Shown here: one piece after another, positions 16,389 through 23,570 of the stretch
Layout of the letters: each line of letters opens with the position of its first letter
Numbering within the stretch: the first letter of the stretch is position 1
From: Candidatus Calescibacterium sp.
Lineage (GTDB): Bacteria; DRYD01
NCBI GenBank assembly: GCA_025057615.1
Contig: JANXBF010000002.1
Coordinates: 17,937 to 81,936 of the forward strand
Direction: 5' to 3'
Length of the DNA: 64,000 bases
The notes under the pieces: model-generated
What the model saw: the letters and a program-made list of their open reading frames with translations, nothing else
The model's database searches: none
Told to the model about the DNA's origin: nothing
Translations under genes and position numbers: made by a program

Positions 16389-17053
16389 TGGCAAAGATAA
16401 TTTCCCCGGCTGCTATTAGTACTAGAAAATTAGAAATTCAACGTAAGAACAAGTTAATAATAATTTATATCACTGCTTTTGTTTTGTTAATTATTATCAT
16501 TTTTTTTATTGTAAAATCTAATGTTTGGGCAGTCATTTTTGTTGCTTTTGTGTTGTCTTTTTTTTTATATAACATAATAATTTTTTCTAAGAAGATTAAT
16601 GATGCCAAGATAGGTGCTAAAGCAGAAAAATATTTATCAGATTTTTTGGATACTCATCTTTCTCCAGCTTATTGGGTTGTTAATGATGTGAAAATTAAAT
16701 ATGGTAATATAGATTGTTTAGTTATTGATACAATCAAGAATTGTATTTTTCTATTAGAGATAAAGTCTTCAAAGAGGTTTGATTCTTCTAAGGTTTCTAA
16801 GTGGATAAAGCAGTGTAAATTGAGTGAAAAATTATTAAAAAGTATTGTTTTCAGAGTTTTGGGGCAAGAAGTTCCTATTTTTACTATTGTCTCTTTACCT
16901 TTTTTGGATAATCAGGATTATTCTTATCATTTTGAAAATTCTAATGTTTGGATGTTTGGAAACAGAAAGTTATTGGAATTTATAGACAGTGTTCCTAAAA
17001 ATAACAGCAAGGTAGATTGGTATAAATTTATAGATGATATTTGCAGTAAATAA
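16388..17053 (+). CDS. Membrane-anchored NERD-domain protein
   Basis: 221 aa. Two hydrophobic segments at about 25-65 are followed by a nuclease-related domain: AKIGAKAEKYLSDFLDTHL, then YGNIDCLVIDTIKNCIFLLEIKSSKRF, which carries the Asp and E-x-K residues of the restriction-endonuclease-like core. NERD proteins are thought to process DNA or RNA, but their function is mostly unknown. It overlaps dxr by one base and smpB by 20 bases. The ATG is the first in frame. Confidence 0.82.
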   Translation: MAKIISPAAISTRKLEIQRKNKLIIIYITAFVLLIIIIFFIVKSNVWAVIFVAFVLSFFLYNIIIFSKKINDAKIGAKAEKYLSDFLDTHLSPAYWVVNDVKIKYGNIDCLVIDTIKNCIFLLEIKSSKRFDSSKVSKWIKQCKLSEKLLKSIVFRVLGQEVPIFTIVSLPFLDNQDYSYHFENSNVWMFGNRKLLEFIDSVPKNNSKVDWYKFIDDICSK

Positions 17054-17483
17054 GAAGCTCAGAGATTTACAAATATTAGAAACTTTTGAGGCTGGAGTTT
17101 CTCTTATTGGTCCTGAAGTAAAAGCTATTAGAAATAAGAATTTATCAATAAGTGAAGCTTTTATTAAAATAAAGAATGGAGAAGTATTCATAATAAATAT
17201 GAATATTATACCTATTTCTCAAAATTCCTTTTTTGGAAGGTTTAATCCTGTTAGATCTAGAAAATTATTATTAAAGAAGAGTGAAATAAAAAGGTTAATT
17301 GGTAAAGTGGAGGAAAAAGGGTTAACCATAGTTCCTACAAAGGTTTATCAAAAAGGGAAGTGGATAAAAGTGGAGATTGCTATTGCTAAACATAAAACTC
17401 AATACGATAAGCGCCAAGAAATAAGGAAGAAGGAAGTCGATAGAAAAATTCAAGAAATAATGAAAAGGAGGGGATTAAGATAG
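17034..17483 (+). CDS. smpB: SsrA-binding protein SmpB
   Basis: 149 aa, typical. It binds tmRNA and delivers it to stalled ribosomes. Signatures: NKKLRDLQILETFEAGVSLIGPEVKAIR (3-30), NFFGRFNP-like RFNPVRSRKLLLKKSEI, IVPTKVYQKGKWIKVEIAIAKHKTQYDKRQEIRKKE and a basic C-terminal tail. The usual GTEVKS reads GPEVKA. It starts inside the end of the NERD gene. The ssrA gene is not in this window. Confidence 0.96.
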   Translation: MIFAVNKKLRDLQILETFEAGVSLIGPEVKAIRNKNLSISEAFIKIKNGEVFIINMNIIPISQNSFFGRFNPVRSRKLLLKKSEIKRLIGKVEEKGLTIVPTKVYQKGKWIKVEIAIAKHKTQYDKRQEIRKKEVDRKIQEIMKRRGLR

Positions 17484-18106
17484 TGTCTAAAGGTTTACTT
17501 TCTATTTTCCCTAAACATGTCGATTTTTTTAGATACCTCTGTGAATGTTCTGAAATACTTATTGAAGTATGTAAAGAATTAAAGGTTTTATATGATGACC
17601 CTAAGGAGGAAATTTTTAACAAGATAATTGAACTTGAGCATAGAGCAGATAAGTTGGTTTATGAATACAGACATAAGCTAAATGAGGTATTTATAACACC
17701 TCTTGATCGTGAAGATCTTCATCAGTTGATTATAGAACTTGATGATATAATAGATTTTGCTAAATCTTCTGCAGAGAAGTATTTTCTTTATAAACCAAAA
17801 GGTAAATATGATTTTATAGACCAGATACTGGAGGTTTTAATGAAGTCTGCTCAAAAAGTTAAGGATTTGATGAAAATTCTGAAAAATCAGAATAACGAGA
17901 TAATAAAAATAGTGAATGAAATATGTGACTTGGAAAAGCAAGCTGATGTTATAAATAGGAGAGGTATTGCTAACCTCTTTAATAATGGACAAGATATTCT
18001 TGAAATAATCAAAGTGAAAGAAATCCTGTCTCAATTGGAAGAAACTATTGATAGAACGCAAATGCTTGCTATAACTATTGAAAATAGTATTTTTAAACAT
18101 ATATAG
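17483..18106 (+). CDS. DUF47 / PhoU-like partner of the Pit transporter
   Basis: 207 aa, wholly helical. The family is found directly upstream of pit genes and is proposed to regulate phosphate uptake. Visible: KEEIFNKIIELEHRADKLVYEYRHKL, FITPLDREDLHQLIIELDDIIDFA and EICDLEKQADVINRRG, which carry the acidic E-x-x-D metal-binding repeats. The GTG start overlaps the smpB stop (TAGTG) with GGAGGGG ahead. Pit follows two bases after the stop. Confidence 0.93.
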   Translation: MSKGLLSIFPKHVDFFRYLCECSEILIEVCKELKVLYDDPKEEIFNKIIELEHRADKLVYEYRHKLNEVFITPLDREDLHQLIIELDDIIDFAKSSAEKYFLYKPKGKYDFIDQILEVLMKSAQKVKDLMKILKNQNNEIIKIVNEICDLEKQADVINRRGIANLFNNGQDILEIIKVKEILSQLEETIDRTQMLAITIENSIFKHI

Positions 18107-18108
18107 TT

Positions 18109-19104
18109 ATGGAATCTGTTACAATTCTATTAATAATAGTTATACTGTTAGCTTGGATTTTCGATTATACTAATGGTTTAAATGATTCCGCAAATGCTAT
18201 TGCTACTGTTGTTTCAACTAGAGTTCTAAAACCTTTTGCTGCTGTTGCTCTGGCAGCAATATTCAACTTTCTTGGTGCTTTTATTACTGTTGAAGTTGCT
18301 ACGACCATTGGTAAAGGCATAGTTGATCCTAAGTCAATAGATATATATACCATACTTTCTGCTTTGATTGGTGCTACTTTTTGGAATATTTTTGCAACTT
18401 ATCTGGGGTTACCTATAAGTGCCAGTTATTCACTAATTGGTGGTATAGTGGGTGCTTCTATTTCTCATGCTTCATTAAGTGTGGTAAATATGAGTGGCTT
18501 GATCTCTAAGTTTATGGTTCCTTCGATATTGTCTCCTTTTTTGGGTATGTTGGCTGCCATTTTGTTTTTTTCTATTTCTTATTTTGTAGCTTCTTGGTTG
18601 AAAGCGACTACAGTAAACAGGGTTTTTAGTGTGCTTCAACTTATTTCAGCTTCGTATATGGCTTTCAGTCATGGTTCAAATGATGCTCAAAAAACAATGG
18701 GAGTGATTGCTATGGCTCTGGTGACTGGTGGTATGTTGTCTAATTTTGAGGTTCCTTTTTGGGTAAAATTCAGTGCTGCCTTTTTTATTTCTTTGGGAAC
18801 TCTTATGGGTGGATGGAAGGTTATAAAGACTCTGGGTATGAAATTGACAAAATTGAGACCAATAGATGGATTTTCTGCTGAGACTGCCGCTGCCACTACC
18901 ATAATAACAGCTTCATTTCTGGGTATGCCCATAAGTACTACATACGTTATAACATCCTCTGTTATGGGAGTTGGAATGTCCAAGAAAATCAATGCAGTAA
19001 AATGGAGCCTTTTTTCTACAATAATACTGGCTTGGTTATTTACTATTCCAGGTTCTGCTATTGTAGCCTTTGTTTCATACAAATTGATCAAGCTGTTATT
19101 TTAA
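18109..19104 (+). CDS. pit: Inorganic phosphate transporter (Pit family)
   Basis: 331 aa, about ten membrane segments. Low-affinity phosphate symporter of the inner membrane. The two inverted-repeat signatures are present: DYTNGLNDSANAIATVVSTRVL (about 20-40) and MAFSHGSNDAQKTMGVIAMAL (about 184-204), together with TTTVI-type loops near GMPISTTYVITSSVMGVGM. It is co-transcribed with its DUF47 partner. The long minus-strand ORF at 18687-19091 is a shadow caused by codon bias. Confidence 0.95.
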   Translation: MESVTILLIIVILLAWIFDYTNGLNDSANAIATVVSTRVLKPFAAVALAAIFNFLGAFITVEVATTIGKGIVDPKSIDIYTILSALIGATFWNIFATYLGLPISASYSLIGGIVGASISHASLSVVNMSGLISKFMVPSILSPFLGMLAAILFFSISYFVASWLKATTVNRVFSVLQLISASYMAFSHGSNDAQKTMGVIAMALVTGGMLSNFEVPFWVKFSAAFFISLGTLMGGWKVIKTLGMKLTKLRPIDGFSAETAAATTIITASFLGMPISTTYVITSSVMGVGMSKKINAVKWSLFSTIILAWLFTIPGSAIVAFVSYKLIKLLF

Positions 19105-19126
19105 TAAATCTTTTACAATTTTTTTG

Positions 19127-19132
19127 TATAAT
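19127..19132 (+). promoter_or_regulatory. Possible -10 box before the 208-aa protein gene
   Basis: TATAAT within TTTTTTTGTATAATTC lies about 54 bases before the ATG. No matching -35 at 17 bp is seen; TTTTACA occurs too close. It is a candidate only. Confidence 0.3.
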
Positions 19133-19185
19133 TCATAGGGAATTTCACTATTAAATGCATAAATTTAGATTGGGAGGTTTTGTAT

Positions 19186-19812
19186 ATGTTTCGAGATGTG
19201 AATATTGGAAAGTATATACCCTTTTTAAACAGAGAGGTTGAAAACATATCGTCGAGTAATTCTTCAATCCAAAATAATGACAAAAAAATAGATGTTGATG
19301 CTATTCTTAGAGATCTTTATAAAGGTAAGGTTGAAATGACCAGGGATGGGGTTAAAGTTTCTGGTTTTTTTGGAGAGGAAGAGGTGAAAATTTTTGGTGA
19401 TGATCTTGAGAAGATGCCTGACCAATCCTTATTCGAAGGTATAATAAAAGGATTATTAGTTGGATTACTTGGTATAAGTTATCCACTTTTCCTTGCTATT
19501 GCTAAATCAATTCGAGGATATTTTGATGGAGCTGGAGCTGCAATAGGTGTTGGATTGAGTTTAAAAGATAGTATAAAAGCTGGTGGAATTCTTGCTCTTC
19601 ATGGTGCAGCAAAAGCATTACCTCATGGTATTATAGATTTGATTGGTATTATGGCATTCAATGCTGCTTGGCATGCTCTATTTGGAGGACCTGTGTCAAT
19701 TGGGATTACTGCTCTAGTTGGGGGTTTTTACAACCTTTTCAAGGATGATTTTAGACATATTTATAAGAGAATCCAGGAGAGAAAGGAAAATTTAGATAGT
19801 ACCGGAGAGTAG
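19186..19812 (+). CDS. Gly/Ala-rich membrane-interacting protein, unknown
   Basis: 208 aa from the ATG at 19186, chosen because GGGAGG sits eight bases upstream; the track start at 19180 is a TTG too close to it. The N-terminal 80 residues are polar, then come hydrophobic Gly-rich segments (IIKGLLVGLLGISYPLFLAIAKSI, IIDLIGIMAFNAAWHALFGGPVSIGITALVGGFYNLF) and a basic tail. The pattern recalls proteins that insert into membranes without a signal peptide. I do not recognise a family. The following 400 bases appear to hold a decayed relative. Confidence 0.72.
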   Translation: MFRDVNIGKYIPFLNREVENISSSNSSIQNNDKKIDVDAILRDLYKGKVEMTRDGVKVSGFFGEEEVKIFGDDLEKMPDQSLFEGIIKGLLVGLLGISYPLFLAIAKSIRGYFDGAGAAIGVGLSLKDSIKAGGILALHGAAKALPHGIIDLIGIMAFNAAWHALFGGPVSIGITALVGGFYNLFKDDFRHIYKRIQERKENLDSTGE

Positions 19813-19929
19813 TGTAAATGATAAATAAATTGGGATAAGGATTGTGTGCTCCGAAGTTACCCATAATTTTTCTCAGATTCAGTGGGCAAAGAAAAGATAA
19901 TTATGTTCTAAAAAAATATTATCCTATTA

Positions 19930-20233
19930 GTGAGTACGCTGTTTAAATCTATTGATGGGTATAGAAAAATTTATGACTCTGGTAGGAAAGTAGGTTTGGA
20001 AGGGTGTAACATTATAAGATCAGATTTAAGGGGAATTTGGGTAGTGGATAGATTTACTCATCATTTTTGTATTTTATATTACTGCACTAACAGGTATGGG
20101 TATGGTTATAGTAGTCCTTTTGGGTAATGCTATCATAACGGTTTTTGGTGAAAGATTTTGTAACCTGCTGAAAGATGCTTTGAGGAATGATTGGTTAATT
20201 TTGGATTATTTATGTGAAGGTTTTTTGGGGTAA
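19930..20233 (+). pseudogene. Likely decayed paralogue of the preceding gene
   Basis: One frame reads LFKSIDGYRKIYDSGRKVGLEG, comparable to AKSIRGYFDGAGAAIGVGLS in the intact protein. About 130 bases later another frame reads ITVFGERFCNLLKDALRNDW, comparable to ITALVGGFYNLFKDDFRHIY. Order and spacing agree, but frames differ and no start or SD is evident. The track ORF 19930-20127 (65 aa) covers only the first piece. The identity is low, so this is inference; the alternative is chance similarity in a non-coding spacer. Bases 19813-19929 show nothing else. Confidence 0.4.
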
Positions 20234-20261
20234 GTTGTAGAATTTAAGAAAAGAAAGGGTA

Positions 20262-20336
20262 CGGGGTGTAGCTCAGCCTGGCTAGAGCGCGTGCCTTGGG
20301 AGCACGAGGTCCGCGGTTCAAGTCCGCGCACCCCGA
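20262..20336 (+). tRNA. tRNA-Pro (anticodon TGG)
   Basis: Acceptor CGGGGTG pairs with CACCCCG and A73 follows. The anticodon arm CGTGC-CTTGGGA-GCACG gives TGG. The T-arm is CGCGG-TTCAAGT-CCGCG. CCA is not encoded. An ORF starts 9 nt downstream. Confidence 0.97.
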
Positions 20337-20345
20337 TAATAATAA

Positions 20346-20900
20346 ATGAAAATCAAAACCACTTTTGTTTCTTCCTCGTTTGAAAATAATGTTTATCCCA
20401 AAGGTATAGCTTGTGTTCAATGTACCGTTCAAACCAAAGATTCAGAAGTATCCTTTATGTTTATTAGAAAGGCCGATGAAAATACCGTGGAATCGTTTGT
20501 TGAAAATGATAATATTTGTCAAAAATTTGCTATTCAAAAGACGTTGAAAATCATTAAGTACATAGAAAACTATGGTTTTGATGAATTATCCGAAATTCCT
20601 CAATATACTGAAGTCAATTATCGTAATGATATAGGTTATCGTAAAGAAGAAAAAAAGAATATTTCTTATAAACAAAAAGTTATTGAACTTGTAAATTTGT
20701 TAGATTGGAGTATTGAAAAGTTATCCAAATTTGTTCAAAAGTATAGCAAGAAAAAGTTGAGTGAGCTGACAGAAAATGAATGGGCAAGAATTTATGATTA
20801 TCTTTCTAAAATGAATACGACGTATAATGTAAATAATGAAAAAATTGATGATGTAGAATCTGAAATTATAAAACCTGAAGAATGGGAAGAAATAATATAG
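20346..20900 (+). CDS. Hypothetical protein downstream of tRNA-Pro
   Basis: 184 aa, not recognised. The N-terminal half is mixed alpha/beta (MKIKTTFVSSSFENNVYPKGIACVQCTVQ) and the C-terminal half is helical and acidic (LVNLLDWSIEKLSKFVQKYSKKKLSELTENEWARIYDYLSKM), ending in PEEWEEII. There is no signal peptide. It starts 9 nt after the tRNA with no SD and its stop is immediately followed by the ABC ATPase ATG, so it heads a co-directional run up to 28.4 kb. Confidence 0.78.
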   Translation: MKIKTTFVSSSFENNVYPKGIACVQCTVQTKDSEVSFMFIRKADENTVESFVENDNICQKFAIQKTLKIIKYIENYGFDELSEIPQYTEVNYRNDIGYRKEEKKNISYKQKVIELVNLLDWSIEKLSKFVQKYSKKKLSELTENEWARIYDYLSKMNTTYNVNNEKIDDVESEIIKPEEWEEII

Positions 20901-21626
20901 ATGCTTGAGATTCAGGATATTCACAAAACCTATAGAAAAGGTAATCAAATCATAAATGCTCTTAGGGGTTTGAGCTTTGTGATTAATGAAAATGAATCTT
21001 TTGCTCTCATTGGTCCAAACGGTGCTGGTAAAACTACAACTATAAAAGCGATTCTTAATTTGATAAAAATTGATAAGGGGAAAATATTAATTAATGGAGT
21101 TGATGCTACTCTTGACGAGAATAGAAAATTAATAGGTTACGCTCCTGAGATACCATATTATCCTACTCATATGCCAGCAATAAACTTACTTAAAGTATAT
21201 CTTGATATATACGGAAAAAATATATCTTATGATAAAATAGAATATTACTTTGAACTTGTTAACCTGAAGAAATTCATTAATTCTCCTTTGTCTAATTATT
21301 CTAAAGGTATGTTGCAAAGATTTAGTATTTTGCAGGCTATTATTGTTGAACCCAAATTACTTATATTGGATGAGCTAACCAGTGGGCTTGACCCAATAGG
21401 ACAATATGAGATAATTGAGATAGTTAAAAGTTTAAAGCAAAAAACTACTATACTATTTACTTCTCATAATTTGGCAGAAATAGAACAAATATGTGACAAA
21501 GTGATGATAATAAACAAAGGGCGTGGAATCTTTTATGGTTCCATATCAGACCTGAAAAACCAGTTTGGTAAAGATCTATACAGAATATTTTTTGAATTGA
21601 TTATGAATGATAATAAAATGGAGTGA
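20901..21626 (+). CDS. ABC transporter ATP-binding protein, permease not adjacent
   Basis: 241 aa. Complete nucleotide-binding domain: GPNGAGKTTTIKAIL Walker A (about 38-52), YSKGMLQRFSILQAI signature (about 133), LLILDELTSGLDPIG Walker B/D-loop and TSHNLAEIEQICDKV His switch. It resembles the NatA/CcmA-type exporters (ABC-2 class). No membrane subunit lies on either side; the next gene is an acyl-CoA synthetase seven bases on, so its permease must be elsewhere. Confidence 0.92.
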   Translation: MLEIQDIHKTYRKGNQIINALRGLSFVINENESFALIGPNGAGKTTTIKAILNLIKIDKGKILINGVDATLDENRKLIGYAPEIPYYPTHMPAINLLKVYLDIYGKNISYDKIEYYFELVNLKKFINSPLSNYSKGMLQRFSILQAIIVEPKLLILDELTSGLDPIGQYEIIEIVKSLKQKTTILFTSHNLAEIEQICDKVMIINKGRGIFYGSISDLKNQFGKDLYRIFFELIMNDNKME

Positions 21627-21632
21627 TATATT

Positions 21633-23570
21633 ATGGAAATGAATCTTGAGAATCTTAAAATTGTTTATACTCCCGCTGAGGAGGACATATTTAATTCAAA
21701 TATCTATAGAATTTTGAAAGAAGAAAATATTAACTATCAGGAATTTTATGAAAAGTCTATAAAAGATGAGGATTGGTTTTGGAAAAGGTTTTTTAATGAT
21801 ATTCAGTTTAAATGGATCAAGTATCCCGATAAGATAGTTGAGAAAGATGGTTTAAATACAAAATGGTTTTTGGGTGGAATTCTTAACATATCATCCAATT
21901 GTTTGGATGCTCCAAAGGAAAAAATTGCTGTTATTGATGTTGATGAGAATTTGAATGAAGTTATTATTTCCTATGGTCAATTGGAGATTATGGTTAATAA
22001 GTTGGCTAATTTTTTGGCTAATAGTGGCATAGGTGTTGGAGATAGGGTGGCTCTGTATATGCCTCTCTGTTATGAGAGTGTTGTTTGTTTTCTTGCTATT
22101 GCAAGAATTGGAGCTATTGTTGTCCCTCTTTTCTCTGGATTTGGTAAGGATTCTATTAATATTAGACTTAAAGCTTCAAAATCAAAAATGGTCATATCTT
22201 TTACTTCTAATCTTAGAAGAGGTAAGCTAATCGATATGAAAAATATTCTCTTTTCTGCAATTGATGATACATTTGTTGAAAAAATATTATTTATAGATAG
22301 GTATGATGATTATGGTAAATATCAGAGATATGATAAGGTTAAAATATATTACTATGATGAAATTGAGGATTGTGCTTCAAATATAAAGGTTCCATACTTC
22401 AGTTCTGATCATCCTTTAATGATAATATATACTTCTGGAACTACCGGTTTACCTAAAGGGATTTTACATTTTCATGCTGGTTTTCCTATAAAGGCCTCTC
22501 AGGATATGTTCCATGTTTTTGATATTAAACAGAATGATGTGGTAACATGGATAACTGACATAGGTTGGATGATGGGACCTTGGTTGATTTATGGAACTCT
22601 TATAAATAGAGCAACTATATTTATTTATAATGGTTCTCCTGATTATCCTGATGTTGATATTATTTGGAAGTTGGTTGATAAATATGGGGTTACCTGTGTT
22701 GGATTGTCTCCTTCGTATGTGAGAGCTATTTCTACCAGATCACAGGTTGAAAGAATGGAATTGAATTCTCTTAGGATGGTAGGTTCTACTGGTGAGGTTT
22801 GGGATGAGCATCATTGGAATTGGGTTTTCCAAAAAGTTTGCAAAAACAAAAAACCTATAATAAACTATTCTGGTGGTACTGAAATAAGCGGCGGTATACT
22901 GGGAAATGTAATCGTTAAACCTATAAAGCCTTTATCTTTTAATACAGTTGTTCCAGGAATAGAGGCTGATGTTCTTGACGATAGTGGTAAAAGTGTAAGG
23001 GGTGAAGTTGGGTATTTATGTGTTAAGAATCATAATCCTGGTATGGCTACAACATTTTTGGATGATCATCAGAGGTATATAGATACTTATTGGTCAAGAT
23101 TTGAGAATGTATGGTTCCATGGAGATTTGGCATATGTCGATAAAGACGATTTTTACTACATTCTTGGTAGGGCCGACGATACTTTAAAGATAGCTGGTAA
23201 GAGGATAGGCCCTGCAGAATACGAAACTATAATAAATGACATTGAAGGTGTAAGGGAGTCTGCGGTAGTTGGTGCACCCGACGAATTGAAAGGTATGGTT
23301 CCTGTGGCTTTTGTTGTTATTGATAGTCATTCAGAAGATGACATAAAGAAGCAGATAATATCAAAAATTATTGAGATGCTAGGTAAACCATTTGCTCTCA
23401 AAGATGTATTTTTTGTGGAGGATTTGCCAAAAACCAGAAACTTTAAAATAATGAGAAGAATATTAAGGGATATAGTGGTTTATGGTTATATAAAAGGAGA
23501 TACCAGTAATTTGGTTAATCCAGAAGTTTGTGAAAAGATAATAAATAAGGTTAAAAGGGTGAGCTTATGA
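21633..23570 (+). CDS. AMP-forming acyl-CoA (acetyl-CoA-like) synthetase
   Basis: 645 aa, the size of acetyl/propionyl-CoA synthetases. It activates a short-chain carboxylate via an acyl-adenylate. Visible: the P-loop IIYTSGTTGLPKGILHFHAG (about 264-283), ITDIGWMMGPWLIYGTL, the ATP motif NYSGGTEISGG, hinge FYYILGRADDTLKIAGKRIGPAEYE, and a C-terminal PKTRNFKIMRRIL. The family usually has SGKIMRR; the catalytic Lys is kept while SG is replaced by NF. It overlaps leuS by four bases (ATGA). The substrate cannot be fixed from sequence. Confidence 0.9.
   Translation: MEMNLENLKIVYTPAEEDIFNSNIYRILKEENINYQEFYEKSIKDEDWFWKRFFNDIQFKWIKYPDKIVEKDGLNTKWFLGGILNISSNCLDAPKEKIAVIDVDENLNEVIISYGQLEIMVNKLANFLANSGIGVGDRVALYMPLCYESVVCFLAIARIGAIVVPLFSGFGKDSINIRLKASKSKMVISFTSNLRRGKLIDMKNILFSAIDDTFVEKILFIDRYDDYGKYQRYDKVKIYYYDEIEDCASNIKVPYFSSDHPLMIIYTSGTTGLPKGILHFHAGFPIKASQDMFHVFDIKQNDVVTWITDIGWMMGPWLIYGTLINRATIFIYNGSPDYPDVDIIWKLVDKYGVTCVGLSPSYVRAISTRSQVERMELNSLRMVGSTGEVWDEHHWNWVFQKVCKNKKPIINYSGGTEISGGILGNVIVKPIKPLSFNTVVPGIEADVLDDSGKSVRGEVGYLCVKNHNPGMATTFLDDHQRYIDTYWSRFENVWFHGDLAYVDKDDFYYILGRADDTLKIAGKRIGPAEYETIINDIEGVRESAVVGAPDELKGMVPVAFVVIDSHSEDDIKKQIISKIIEMLGKPFALKDVFFVEDLPKTRNFKIMRRILRDIVVYGYIKGDTSNLVNPEVCEKIINKVKRVSL

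Noticed and set aside
18687-19091. 134-aa minus-strand ORF inside pit
   Set aside because: Shadow of a strongly conserved transporter gene; no start signal and no known motif.
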